A DNA stretch of 12,372 bases, from contig CAJMRE010000045.1 of NCBI GenBank assembly GCA_905215755.1, positions 1 to 12,372 on the forward strand, given 5' to 3'. The translations under genes were made by a program, and so were the position numbers. Source of the stretch: an uncultured bacterium (GTDB lineage Bacteria; Actinomycetota; Coriobacteriia; Coriobacteriales; Coriobacteriaceae). Below, piece by piece: positions 6,585 to 12,372 of the stretch. The notes under the pieces were generated by a model. That model made no database searches. It saw only the letters and a list, made by a program, of their open reading frames with translations, and was not told the origin of the DNA. How positions within the stretch are numbered: the stretch's first letter is position 1; each line of letters starts with the position of its first letter.

Positions 6585-6675
6585 GTCTAAAATAACCCGA
6601 TGTGCCAAACTGCTCTTGTATGTATAAAGACGGCATAAAGATTATCTGTCCTAGACAGATAACCGGATGTCAAAG
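6578..6675. repeat. Imperfect direct repeat with palindrome upstream of kup
   Basis: The segment at 6578-6609 resembles the segment at 6640-6674. Both begin GATTAT, contain TGTC and a following TA, then ATAACC, GATGT and CAAA, allowing a few small gaps, and start 62 bp apart. The downstream copy contains a perfect 9-bp inverted repeat, TTATCTGTC (6642-6650) and GACAGATAA (6654-6662), with centre CTA, ending 22 bp before the kup start codon. -10-like TATAAA (6623-6628) and CATAAA (6634-6639) lie between the two copies. Position and symmetry suggest an operator or a leader hairpin controlling kup; this is inference. Confidence 0.45.
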
Positions 6676-6684
6676 GGAGTCCAC

Positions 6685-8916
6685 GTGGCACACAACAAAC
6701 TGGAGGCAAGCCCCCAAGACCAGCGTGGTCAAGGCGGGCACGGAGCCATCCCCCTCTCCGCTGGCATGCTGCTCGTAACGCTCGGCGTCGTCTATGGCGA
6801 CATCGGCACGAGCCCCATGTACACCATGAAATCAATCGTCGCCAACAACGGCGGCATCGGTACCGTCAGCGAAGACATGATCTTGGGAGCGCTTTCGCTT
6901 GTCATCTGGACCATGACGCTCGTGACCACGGTCAAGTACGTGGTTATCGCCATGAAGGCCGATAACCACAACGAGGGCGGCATCTTCGCCCTGTTTAGCT
7001 TGGTGCGCAAAGTGGCGCCGTGGCTGATCCTTCCCGCCATGATCGGCGGCGCGGCGCTGCTCGCCGACGGCATCCTCACCCCCGCCGTCACGGTTACCAC
7101 GGCCATCGAGGGCTTGCGCACTATCGAGTGGGGCCACGCGCTTTTGGGTGACGGCCAGACCAACGTAATCATCATCACCATCATCATTATCTGCGGCCTG
7201 TTTGCCATGCAGCGCGCCGGTACCTCGTCGATCGGCAAGCTGTTCGGCCCGCTCATGACGCTGTGGTTCCTGTTCCTGGCAGGCGCCGGCCTGTTCAACA
7301 TGCTCGGCAACCTGTCCATCTTGCGTGCGCTCAACCCCATCCGCGGCATCATGTTCCTGTTCTCGCCCATCAACCACTCGGGCATTATGGTGCTCGGCTT
7401 TGTCTTTCTGTCGACGACCGGCGCCGAGGCCCTCTACTCGGACATGGGCCACGTTGGCAAGGCAAACATCTATGCATCCTGGCCGTTTGTTAAGGCGGCC
7501 CTTATCCTCAACTACCTGGGTCAGGGCGCTTGGCTGCTCGCCAATAACTCCAACCCCCAGATGCTCGCGATGGATATCGTCAACCCGTTCTACATGATGC
7601 TTCCCGAGCCCCTGCGCCCCTTTGCCATCGTGCTTTCGGCCGTAGCGGCCATCATCGCCTCGCAGGCGCTCATCACCGGCTCGTTCTCGCTGGTATCCGA
7701 GGCAACGCGCCTCAACCTTATGCCGCACCTGCGCATCCACTACCCCAGCGACACCAAGGGCCAGCTCTATATTCCGCTCGTCAACAACATCATGTGGGTC
7801 GGCTGCATCTTCATCGTGCTGCTGTTCCAGAACTCCGAGCGCATGGAGAGCGCCTACGGCCTCGCCATCACCGTGACCATGCTCATGACCACGACGCTTT
7901 TGACGAGCTATATCGCCGGCATCCTCAAGCACAAACTGGGTGCCTGCGTCTTCGCACTGCTCTTTGGCGCCATTGAGCTGTGCTTCTTTGCCTCGTGCCT
8001 CACCATGTTCTTTGACGGCGGCTATGTCATGATCTTCTTGGCCGCGCTGCTGTTTGGCCTTATGTACGTGTGGCGCCGCGGCACCGCCATCGAGCGCACG
8101 CAGACCATCCTGCTGCCCGTCTCCAAGTACATTGACCAGCTCGACCGCCTGCGCAACGACGAGACCTATCCCGTGCTTGCCGACAACCTGGTGTTCCTCA
8201 CCAACAGCCCCGACCCGCTCACGCTCGACCGCGATGTGCTCTATTCCATCTTGGATAAGCATCCCAAGCGCGCCAAGGCATACTGGTTCATCAACGTGTA
8301 CGTTACCGATGAGCCCTATACGCACGAGTATTCCGTCGAGACCTTTGGCACGGACTTCCTGTTCCGCGTGCGCCTGGACCTGGGCTTTAAGGTCAACCAG
8401 CGCATCAATGCCTACCTGCGCCAGATCGTTGGCGACCTGATGGCATCGGGTGAGCTGCCGCCGCAGCATCACACCTACTCCATCTACGAGACACGCGGCA
8501 ACGTGGGCGACTTCCGTTTTTGCATGCTGCGCAAGATGCTCGCCCCCGAAACGGACATCAACCGCAACGACCACCGCGTGATGGCCATCAAGTACGCCGT
8601 CCGCCGCGCCTGCGGAAGCCCGGCACGCTGGTACGGTCTAGAGAACTCGGCCATCATCATCGAGTACGTGCCCCTCTTTGCCCGCATGCGCCCGGCAGTC
8701 AAACTCGTGCGCACCCAGGTGCCGCTCGAAGTTCAGATCGAGGAAGCCGAGGAAATGGAAGTCGACATCTTCTCGGACGACTTGGTCAACGGCAACGAGG
8801 CCGGTAGAAACATGAACGTCGATCCCACCGAGCTGCTCGAGAGCGTCGCCGATACGCCCGAACAGCAACAGCTCGACGGCCTCGAGAGCGAACAACTCAA
8901 CGACGTCAACTTCTAG
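6685..8916 (+). CDS. kup: Kup/KUP-family potassium uptake transporter
   Basis: 743 aa; Kup proteins are usually about 620-690. It brings K+ into the cell, usually by H+ symport, and supports turgor and growth at low K+. After a short polar N-terminus, 12 predicted membrane helices occupy about residues 23-463. Family hallmarks are GVVYGDIGTSPMYT (first helix), KADNHNEGGIFAL, the GILTPAVTV segment, and TTGAEALYSDMGHVGKANIYASWPFVK...LNYLGQGAWLL. The remaining 280 residues are cytoplasmic; the last 60 (from about 684) are strongly acidic and Gln-rich, extending beyond the usual family end. GTG 6685 is preferred because AAGGGAG is 5 nt upstream; the in-frame ATG at 6667 has no SD. It has its own terminator. 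A c-di-AMP (ydaO) riboswitch, known before K+ transporters in some Gram-positives, is not recognisable in the short leader. Confidence 0.96.
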   Translation: MAHNKLEASPQDQRGQGGHGAIPLSAGMLLVTLGVVYGDIGTSPMYTMKSIVANNGGIGTVSEDMILGALSLVIWTMTLVTTVKYVVIAMKADNHNEGGIFALFSLVRKVAPWLILPAMIGGAALLADGILTPAVTVTTAIEGLRTIEWGHALLGDGQTNVIIITIIIICGLFAMQRAGTSSIGKLFGPLMTLWFLFLAGAGLFNMLGNLSILRALNPIRGIMFLFSPINHSGIMVLGFVFLSTTGAEALYSDMGHVGKANIYASWPFVKAALILNYLGQGAWLLANNSNPQMLAMDIVNPFYMMLPEPLRPFAIVLSAVAAIIASQALITGSFSLVSEATRLNLMPHLRIHYPSDTKGQLYIPLVNNIMWVGCIFIVLLFQNSERMESAYGLAITVTMLMTTTLLTSYIAGILKHKLGACVFALLFGAIELCFFASCLTMFFDGGYVMIFLAALLFGLMYVWRRGTAIERTQTILLPVSKYIDQLDRLRNDETYPVLADNLVFLTNSPDPLTLDRDVLYSILDKHPKRAKAYWFINVYVTDEPYTHEYSVETFGTDFLFRVRLDLGFKVNQRINAYLRQIVGDLMASGELPPQHHTYSIYETRGNVGDFRFCMLRKMLAPETDINRNDHRVMAIKYAVRRACGSPARWYGLENSAIIIEYVPLFARMRPAVKLVRTQVPLEVQIEEAEEMEVDIFSDDLVNGNEAGRNMNVDPTELLESVADTPEQQQLDGLESEQLNDVNF

Positions 8917-8936
8917 TGACGTCACAAATCAACGAC

Positions 8937-8974
8937 AGCGGCCCTGCACCTCACGAGAGACGCAGGGCCGCTTT
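8937..8974 (+). terminator. Rho-independent terminator of kup
   Basis: A 10-bp perfect GC-rich stem, GCGGCCCTGC (8938-8947) and GCAGGGCCGC (8962-8971), is extended by one A-T pair, with a 14-nt loop and a short T-run (8972-8974). It is 21 bp after the kup stop, between convergent genes. There is no T-tract on the opposite strand. Confidence 0.75.
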
Positions 8975-8995
8975 GCATTGCAGTAAAGCTAGCGG

Positions 8996-9961
8996 CTACG
9001 AACGGCGTGGCTCGGGAACCACGAGCCTATCGGAGCTCGCGCCCTCGGCATCCATCAGGCTCACGTAGCGAATCGACGGATCCCCATACATCGCGTAGTA
9101 ATAATTGCCCGTGCGCGCGCTAAAGCATCCGGTGTAGATAGTCTTCTCGAACTTGCCATCGCCCATCCTGGACGCTCCCTCGATCATCACCACGCCCTCG
9201 AGCGAGCGGAACATGCGAACGACGTTTTCGGTCTCGCTCTCCTTTTGTGGGTAATTGGCATTGAGGTACGCCGCCTTTACAAAACGGCTCGGCGAATAGC
9301 AATCGCCCGGAATGCCGCGCATGCCGGCACCGGCTCCATAGGGCTTAAGCTCGGCGCCACGCCATGTCGCCGTCTGCGGAAAATCGCTTGTGGCGGTGAT
9401 ATAGGTGCGGAGGTTTTCCATGTGCCACGGGAAGGTGGGCTGATTGGCGAGGGTGTCGACCGGATCGCCGTATACATGCAGGCCGTCAGCCATCATCTCG
9501 ACCACGATGCTACGCTGGCTGTCGCCGATAATCCAATGGAGCAGCGACACGCCCAGCCCCTCTCCGGCAGATTTGGCGACAATCACCGTATCGCGCAGCG
9601 CAGCCTCGACCTCATCGACCGTCGAGAACGTCGCTGCCACCCACAGGGGAAACTCATAGGCCGCGATATTGGTCTTGCCGTCGACAGGGTCCTCGGCATA
9701 CTCGGCATAACCCGGGAAATTGAGACCCGCCACGGCAAGGCCTGCATCGTTGCCGCAATCGAAGAACATAGGGTAGTTCTTGTAATCGATGCACATACCG
9801 ATCACCGCGTGTGCCGCTGTCGCGTCGTCGATAAACGAATACGGAATGTGAAACCCGCGCGGCATCACGCGAACCTGTTGGCCGTAGTCAAAGCTCCAGT
9901 CGAGATTGCGGCCCAGATACATGTGGCCAGAATTATCGGTAAATCGAATACTCGTACACAT
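8996..9961 (-). CDS. bsh: Bile salt hydrolase (choloylglycine hydrolase, Ntn family)
   Basis: 321 aa, matching the family (about 315-340). It cleaves glycine or taurine from conjugated bile salts in the cytoplasm, a gut adaptation. The start Met is followed directly by Cys2, the N-terminal nucleophile exposed when Met is removed. Other expected active-site residues are present: Arg18 and Asp21 in LGRNLDW, Asn81 in AGLNFPGYA, Asn173 in LANQPTFPWHMENLR, and Arg226 in SPSRFVKAAY. The AGLNFPGYA and NQPTF...HMENLR segments match my memory of the Bifidobacterium longum bile salt hydrolase closely, which favours it over penicillin V acylase. No signal peptide is seen. ATG 9961 is chosen because AGGAGG lies 4 nt upstream and Cys must follow; the frame continues 21 codons upstream with no such fit. 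It is monocistronic, sealed from the deformylase gene upstream by a strong terminator. No clear consensus promoter is seen before it. Confidence 0.95.
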   Translation of the reverse strand: MCTSIRFTDNSGHMYLGRNLDWSFDYGQQVRVMPRGFHIPYSFIDDATAAHAVIGMCIDYKNYPMFFDCGNDAGLAVAGLNFPGYAEYAEDPVDGKTNIAAYEFPLWVAATFSTVDEVEAALRDTVIVAKSAGEGLGVSLLHWIIGDSQRSIVVEMMADGLHVYGDPVDTLANQPTFPWHMENLRTYITATSDFPQTATWRGAELKPYGAGAGMRGIPGDCYSPSRFVKAAYLNANYPQKESETENVVRMFRSLEGVVMIEGASRMGDGKFEKTIYTGCFSARTGNYYYAMYGDPSIRYVSLMDAEGASSDRLVVPEPRRS

Positions 9962-10021
9962 AGCGCCTCCTAGCTTTACGTTCTTGCTAATTTCATTGTC
10001 TCCAAACAAAAAGGCGCTAAA

Positions 10022-10060
10022 CACAAAAGCCCGGACATGACAACAATGTCATGCCCGGGC
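10022..10060 (-). terminator. Rho-independent terminator of the second deformylase-like gene
   Basis: On the minus strand, GCCCGGGCATGACA (10060-10047) pairs with TGTCATGTCCGGGC (10042-10029) around a 4-nt loop. The single DNA mismatch becomes a G-U pair in this strand's RNA, so the 14-bp stem is complete only in the minus direction. TTTTGTG follows. This marks it as the end of the deformylase-like transcript, 33 bp after its stop. Confidence 0.9.
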
Positions 10061-10092
10061 CAAAAGAGACGAAGTGCGGTGCTTTGGTCCCC

Positions 10093-10512
10093 TTAGACCA
10101 ACTTTCCAAGACAGTGGTCAATCATGTGTTGAATCATCTGCGCCTCGAAGCCCACAAAGTCCTGCTTGCGCTCGCGCATCTTGCCGTCGACGATCACGTC
10201 ATAAGCGACCTTGCACTTGATATAGCGCGTGGACTTGGTGACCTCCTCGTGCGTCAGGCAGCTCTCCTCCATCTTGCTGGCACCCAGGCCAAACACCAGA
10301 CGGGGGTTGTAGAGCACGTGGGGCTCGCCGGCGTCGTCCAGGTAGACGCAGACCTTCTTGGTAACGCCAATCTGGTTAGCGGCAAGGCAGCCGGCATCGT
10401 CGAGCGACTTGATGGTATCGATCAGGTCCTGTGCCACCGACTCGTCCTCGACGGTCGCAACCTCGCAACGCTGGGACAGAATAGCCTCGTCGTGGCAGAG
10501 CTCTTTAATCAT
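10093..10512 (-). CDS. Divergent peptide deformylase-like protein lacking the catalytic Glu
   Basis: 139 aa counted from the ATG at 10512, which has GGAGG 5 nt upstream; an in-frame ATG at 10524 lacks an SD. The fold-defining metal ligands remain: Cys85 in the motif ESCLT (family EGCLS) and His129 and His133 in QHMIDH. The family motif is QHExxH, so the Glu that acts as general base in deformylation is Met130 (codon 10125-10123). Motif 1 reads AGCLAANQ (40-47): both glycines of GxGLAAxQ have changed but the catalytic Gln47 is kept. The protein should still bind metal but is probably a poor or inactive deformylase. It might bind formyl-peptides or nascent chains, act as a decoy, or do different chemistry. 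It is as short as the paralogue at 2469 and begins MIK like it, suggesting a common divergent subfamily. It is divergent from the purine permease. Confidence 0.85.
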   Translation of the reverse strand: MIKELCHDEAILSQRCEVATVEDESVAQDLIDTIKSLDDAGCLAANQIGVTKKVCVYLDDAGEPHVLYNPRLVFGLGASKMEESCLTHEEVTKSTRYIKCKVAYDVIVDGKMRERKQDFVGFEAQMIQHMIDHCLGKLV

Positions 10513-10545
10513 ACGTTCCTCCATAGGGGTCGTTGTAACTGCTTA

Positions 10546-10551
10546 AGTATA
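10546..10551 (-). promoter_or_regulatory. Candidate -10 box of the deformylase-like gene
   Basis: TATACT on the minus strand lies about 34 nt upstream of the chosen ATG, giving a leader of about 27 nt that includes the SD. No good -35 is visible at 16-18 bp spacing. Confidence 0.35.
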
Positions 10552-10629
10552 CGGTACCCACACATTTTCATGCGAAAAATACCGTCTGTCTGCTACAAAG
10601 CGCCGAACATCAACATGCGAGGAACATCA

Positions 10630-10650
10630 GCCTTTCAAAGGCGATATAGT
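10630..10650 (+). promoter_or_regulatory. Candidate -10 box and small inverted repeat before the purine permease
   Basis: TATAGT (10645-10650) would give a leader of about 50 nt. Just upstream is the inverted repeat GCCT-TTCAA-AGGC, extended to 6 bp as DNA (10630-10642). The -35 region is poor. No purine riboswitch core is recognisable in the 190 bp between the divergent genes. Confidence 0.3.
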
Positions 10651-10705
10651 AGTTGAGTTCGTGTCAATCGGCCTAAACTCGGGGCCGAGCAAGGAAAGGG
10701 TATGC

Positions 10706-12016
10706 ATGGACGAACTATTTCACGTCAGCGAGCGCAAGTCCACAATCGGGACCGAACTCCGCGCTGGACTGACAACATTCCTGGCGATGGCCTACATCAT
10801 CGCCGTCAACCCCGCGGTGCTCTCGGGCGCTGGCATCGATGCGGGAGCGCTCGCCTGCGCCACCTGCCTGGGCGCCGGCATCATGACCATCTGCATGGGC
10901 ATCTTCGCCAACCGCCCGCTCGCCTGCGCGTCGGGCTTAGGCGTCAACGCGATGATCGCTGGAATCACCACCACCGTCTGCGGCGGTGACTGGCACGTGG
11001 CCATGAGCGTCATCTTCCTCGAGGGTATCGTCATCTTGCTGCTCGTGCTTTGTGGCCTGCGCGAGGCCATCATGGACGCCATCCCGGTTGTCCTGCGTCA
11101 CGCCATCTCGGTGGGTCTGGGCCTGTTCATCGCCATGATTGGCCTGTGCGATGCCGGCATTATCACCGCTGGCGCCGGTACACTCGTCGGTCTGGGCGAC
11201 ATCACCTCCCCCACCTTCATCGTCGGCATCATCTCCATCCTGGTGACAGTCGCCCTCGCCTGCCGCAACGTCCCCGGCTCGCTGCTCATCGGCATCGTCG
11301 TCGCCGTCATCGCCGGTATCCCCCTAGGTGTGACCCATGCTCCGACCGGTATCATCGCCCCGCTCGACTTCTCGAGCATCGGTGGCCCCATCGCCGACGC
11401 CGGCGGCGTGCCCGCCATCGTCAAGGTCCTTACCGACCCCGCGCTCCTCGTCATCTCGTTCTCGCTGCTCATGAGTGACTTCTTCGACACCATGGGCACC
11501 GCGATGGCCGTGGCCAAGCAGGGCGAGTTCCTCACCGACGACGGCAACGTCGAGAATATCAAGGAGATCCTGATCGTCGACTCCGCCGCCGCTGCTGTGG
11601 GCGGTTTCATGGGTGTCTCCTCCATCACCACCTTCGTCGAGTCCACTTCCGGCGCCGCCGACGGTGGCCGCACGGGCCTCACCTCCGTCACCACCGGCGT
11701 GCTGTTCATTCTCGCCGCGTTCTTCTCCCCCATCGTCACCATCGTTTCCAGCGCCGCCACCTGCGGTGCTCTGGTCTACGTCGGCTACCTCATGATGAGC
11801 GAGGCCTCCGAGATCGACTGGTCCGACGTGTCGCAGGGTTTCCCGGCGTTCATGATTGTCGCCGGCGTGCCCTTCACCTACTCCATCTCTGCCGGCATTG
11901 GCCTAGGCTTTATCGCCTACGTGATCGTCGCGCTCTTTAAGGGCGAGGCCTCCAAGATCAAGCCGCTCATGTGGATCGCAGCTCTCGCCTTCCTCGTCTA
12001 CTTCTTCGTAGCGTAA
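10706..12016 (+). CDS. AzgA/PbuG-type purine permease (NCS2-like, COG2252)
   Basis: 436 aa, full length for the hypoxanthine/guanine/adenine permeases of the AzgA group. It is an inner-membrane proton-coupled purine importer feeding salvage. Signatures include the N-terminal GLTTFLAMAYIIAVNPAVLS (21-40), GLGVNAMIAG, the substrate-site region SDFFDTMGT (257-265), and SSITTFVESTSGAADGGRTGLTS with Glu312. About 12-14 helical segments fit the UraA-like 7+7 fold. ATG 10706 is chosen because AAGGAAAGG is about 6 nt upstream; a GTG 15 codons earlier has no SD. It cannot be told from sequence whether adenine or guanine/hypoxanthine is preferred. It is a single-gene unit with its own terminator, divergent from the deformylase-like gene. 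Confidence 0.93.
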   Translation: MDELFHVSERKSTIGTELRAGLTTFLAMAYIIAVNPAVLSGAGIDAGALACATCLGAGIMTICMGIFANRPLACASGLGVNAMIAGITTTVCGGDWHVAMSVIFLEGIVILLLVLCGLREAIMDAIPVVLRHAISVGLGLFIAMIGLCDAGIITAGAGTLVGLGDITSPTFIVGIISILVTVALACRNVPGSLLIGIVVAVIAGIPLGVTHAPTGIIAPLDFSSIGGPIADAGGVPAIVKVLTDPALLVISFSLLMSDFFDTMGTAMAVAKQGEFLTDDGNVENIKEILIVDSAAAAVGGFMGVSSITTFVESTSGAADGGRTGLTSVTTGVLFILAAFFSPIVTIVSSAATCGALVYVGYLMMSEASEIDWSDVSQGFPAFMIVAGVPFTYSISAGIGLGFIAYVIVALFKGEASKIKPLMWIAALAFLVYFFVA

Positions 12017-12043
12017 CGGCATAGTCTGCTAAAACAGAACACC

Positions 12044-12084
12044 AAAGCGCGGAGTCGCATCGAGCGGCTCCGCGCTTTTCTTTT
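12044..12084 (+). terminator. Rho-independent terminator of the purine permease gene
   Basis: An 11-bp stem, AAAGCGCGGAG (12044-12054) and CTCCGCGCTTT (12068-12078), continues past a T-G pair into CGC/GCG around the loop ATCGA. TTTTCTTTT follows. It lies 27 bp after the stop. Confidence 0.92.
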
Positions 12085-12224
12085 AAAGCCAGGCAACGCA
12101 CAGACGCGCGATGTTTTGCTTCCCAAGTTTTGGACATTTTGCCCTCCAAACGGCACTACCGCCGGCTACATCCTGCAGATATGCTGGGCTTAATCGCATA
12201 GGCCCTATGAGGATGGGAGTAACC
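12085..12224. other. Intergenic stretch with three TTTTG copies, no gene
   Basis: No coding region with an SD is seen. TTTTG occurs at 12114-12118, 12128-12132 and 12137-12141, the middle one inside CCAA-GTT-TTGG. A weak -10-like TATGCT lies at 12180-12185 before the last gene. It may belong to a dispersed intergenic element; this is a guess. Confidence 0.25.
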
Positions 12225-12372
12225 ATGGCCGCCTTGTTCACGACCCCCAATCGCAATGACAAAACCTCTGGAGCCCATTTTGTCGAGCCCGACGTGTGCC
12301 GTCGCACGCTGCTCGCACACGGCAGCTGGCGCCGCGTGACGCGCCGCATCGTCTGCGGCCTGGCCTGCGCGC
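12225..12372 (+). CDS. Unrecognised protein, N-terminal fragment (truncated by window)
   Basis: 49 codons are visible from ATG 12225, preceded by GGGAG at 5 nt; an in-frame ATG at 12207 overlaps that SD region and is less likely. The N-terminus is polar (MAALFTTPNRNDKTSGAHF), followed by Arg-rich stretches (CRRTLLAHGSWRRVTRR) and then the beginning of a hydrophobic segment (IVCGLACA). Arginines directly before a hydrophobic start suggest a membrane anchor or signal with a cytoplasmic N-terminus of about 40 residues. Three Cys occur in the visible part. I do not recognise the family and assign no function. Confidence 0.6.
   Translation, partial: MAALFTTPNRNDKTSGAHFVEPDVCRRTLLAHGSWRRVTRRIVCGLACA

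Noticed and set aside
6526..6684. c-di-AMP (ydaO) riboswitch upstream of kup
   Set aside because: The gap is only 159 bp and shows simple palindromes, not the conserved pseudo-symmetric ydaO core.
6832..8574. A 580-codon open frame on the minus strand opposite kup
   Set aside because: It mirrors the kup codons, has a His/Asp/Gly/Gln-rich non-protein-like composition and no SD; GC-rich third positions create such antisense frames.
8917..8924. TGACGTCA palindrome just after the kup stop as a regulatory site
   Set aside because: An 8-bp palindrome between convergent genes, followed by a terminator, is probably chance.
8996..10024. Longer bile salt hydrolase start at 10024
   Set aside because: The enzyme needs Cys directly after the initiator Met, which occurs at 9961 behind a strong SD; the upstream part also runs through the previous gene's terminator region.
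10513..10705. Purine riboswitch upstream of the AzgA-type permease
   Set aside because: No recognisable three-way-junction core or terminator-antiterminator pair was seen.

Overview
The window looks like a chromosomal segment of a gut-dwelling, GC-rich Actinobacterium of the class Coriobacteriia, most like Collinsella. This is an inference from three things: high GC codon use, strong Shine-Dalgarno sites 4 to 7 nt before ATG or GTG starts, and a bile salt hydrolase whose sequence resembles my memory of the Bifidobacterium longum enzyme. No phage, insertion sequence, tRNA, rRNA or CRISPR is visible, and no gap between genes exceeds about 210 bases.

Layout. Positions 1-696 (minus) hold the start of a protein with an acidic N-terminus, a MarR-like winged-helix core and an RGG-repeat tail that runs off the window; its mRNA leader folds into several small hairpins. 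Next is a DHA2-type drug exporter (849-2264, minus), divergent from a short peptide deformylase family protein (2469-2879, plus). A two-way terminator separates that from a fusion of an XRE/Cro-type DNA-binding domain with an AlaA-type aminotransferase (2955-4475, minus), preceded by a cluster of GTTCAATTT sites. A LysR regulator (4638-5495, minus) is divergent from an EamA-type transporter (5614-6525, plus). Then come the potassium transporter Kup (6685-8916, plus), a convergent bile salt hydrolase (8996-9961, minus), a second divergent deformylase-like protein (10093-10512, minus), an AzgA/PbuG-type purine permease (10706-12016, plus) and the first 49 codons of an unrecognised gene (12225-end, plus).

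How the genes relate. Most are single-gene units with their own terminators, so this is not one large operon. The LysR/EamA pair is a classical regulator-target arrangement with a candidate LysR box between the genes. The XRE-aminotransferase probably controls its own promoter through the GTTCAATTT sites. It also carries a well-placed internal ribosome binding site that could release a stand-alone aminotransferase.

Most notable points: the two short deformylase homologues keep all three metal ligands but have lost different catalytic residues (Gln to Met in one, Glu to Met in the other); the XRE-AlaA fusion has its operator cluster and internal start; and the winged-helix protein has oppositely charged tails and a structured leader. 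All functional statements rest on reading the sequence and remembered family motifs; no search was run.
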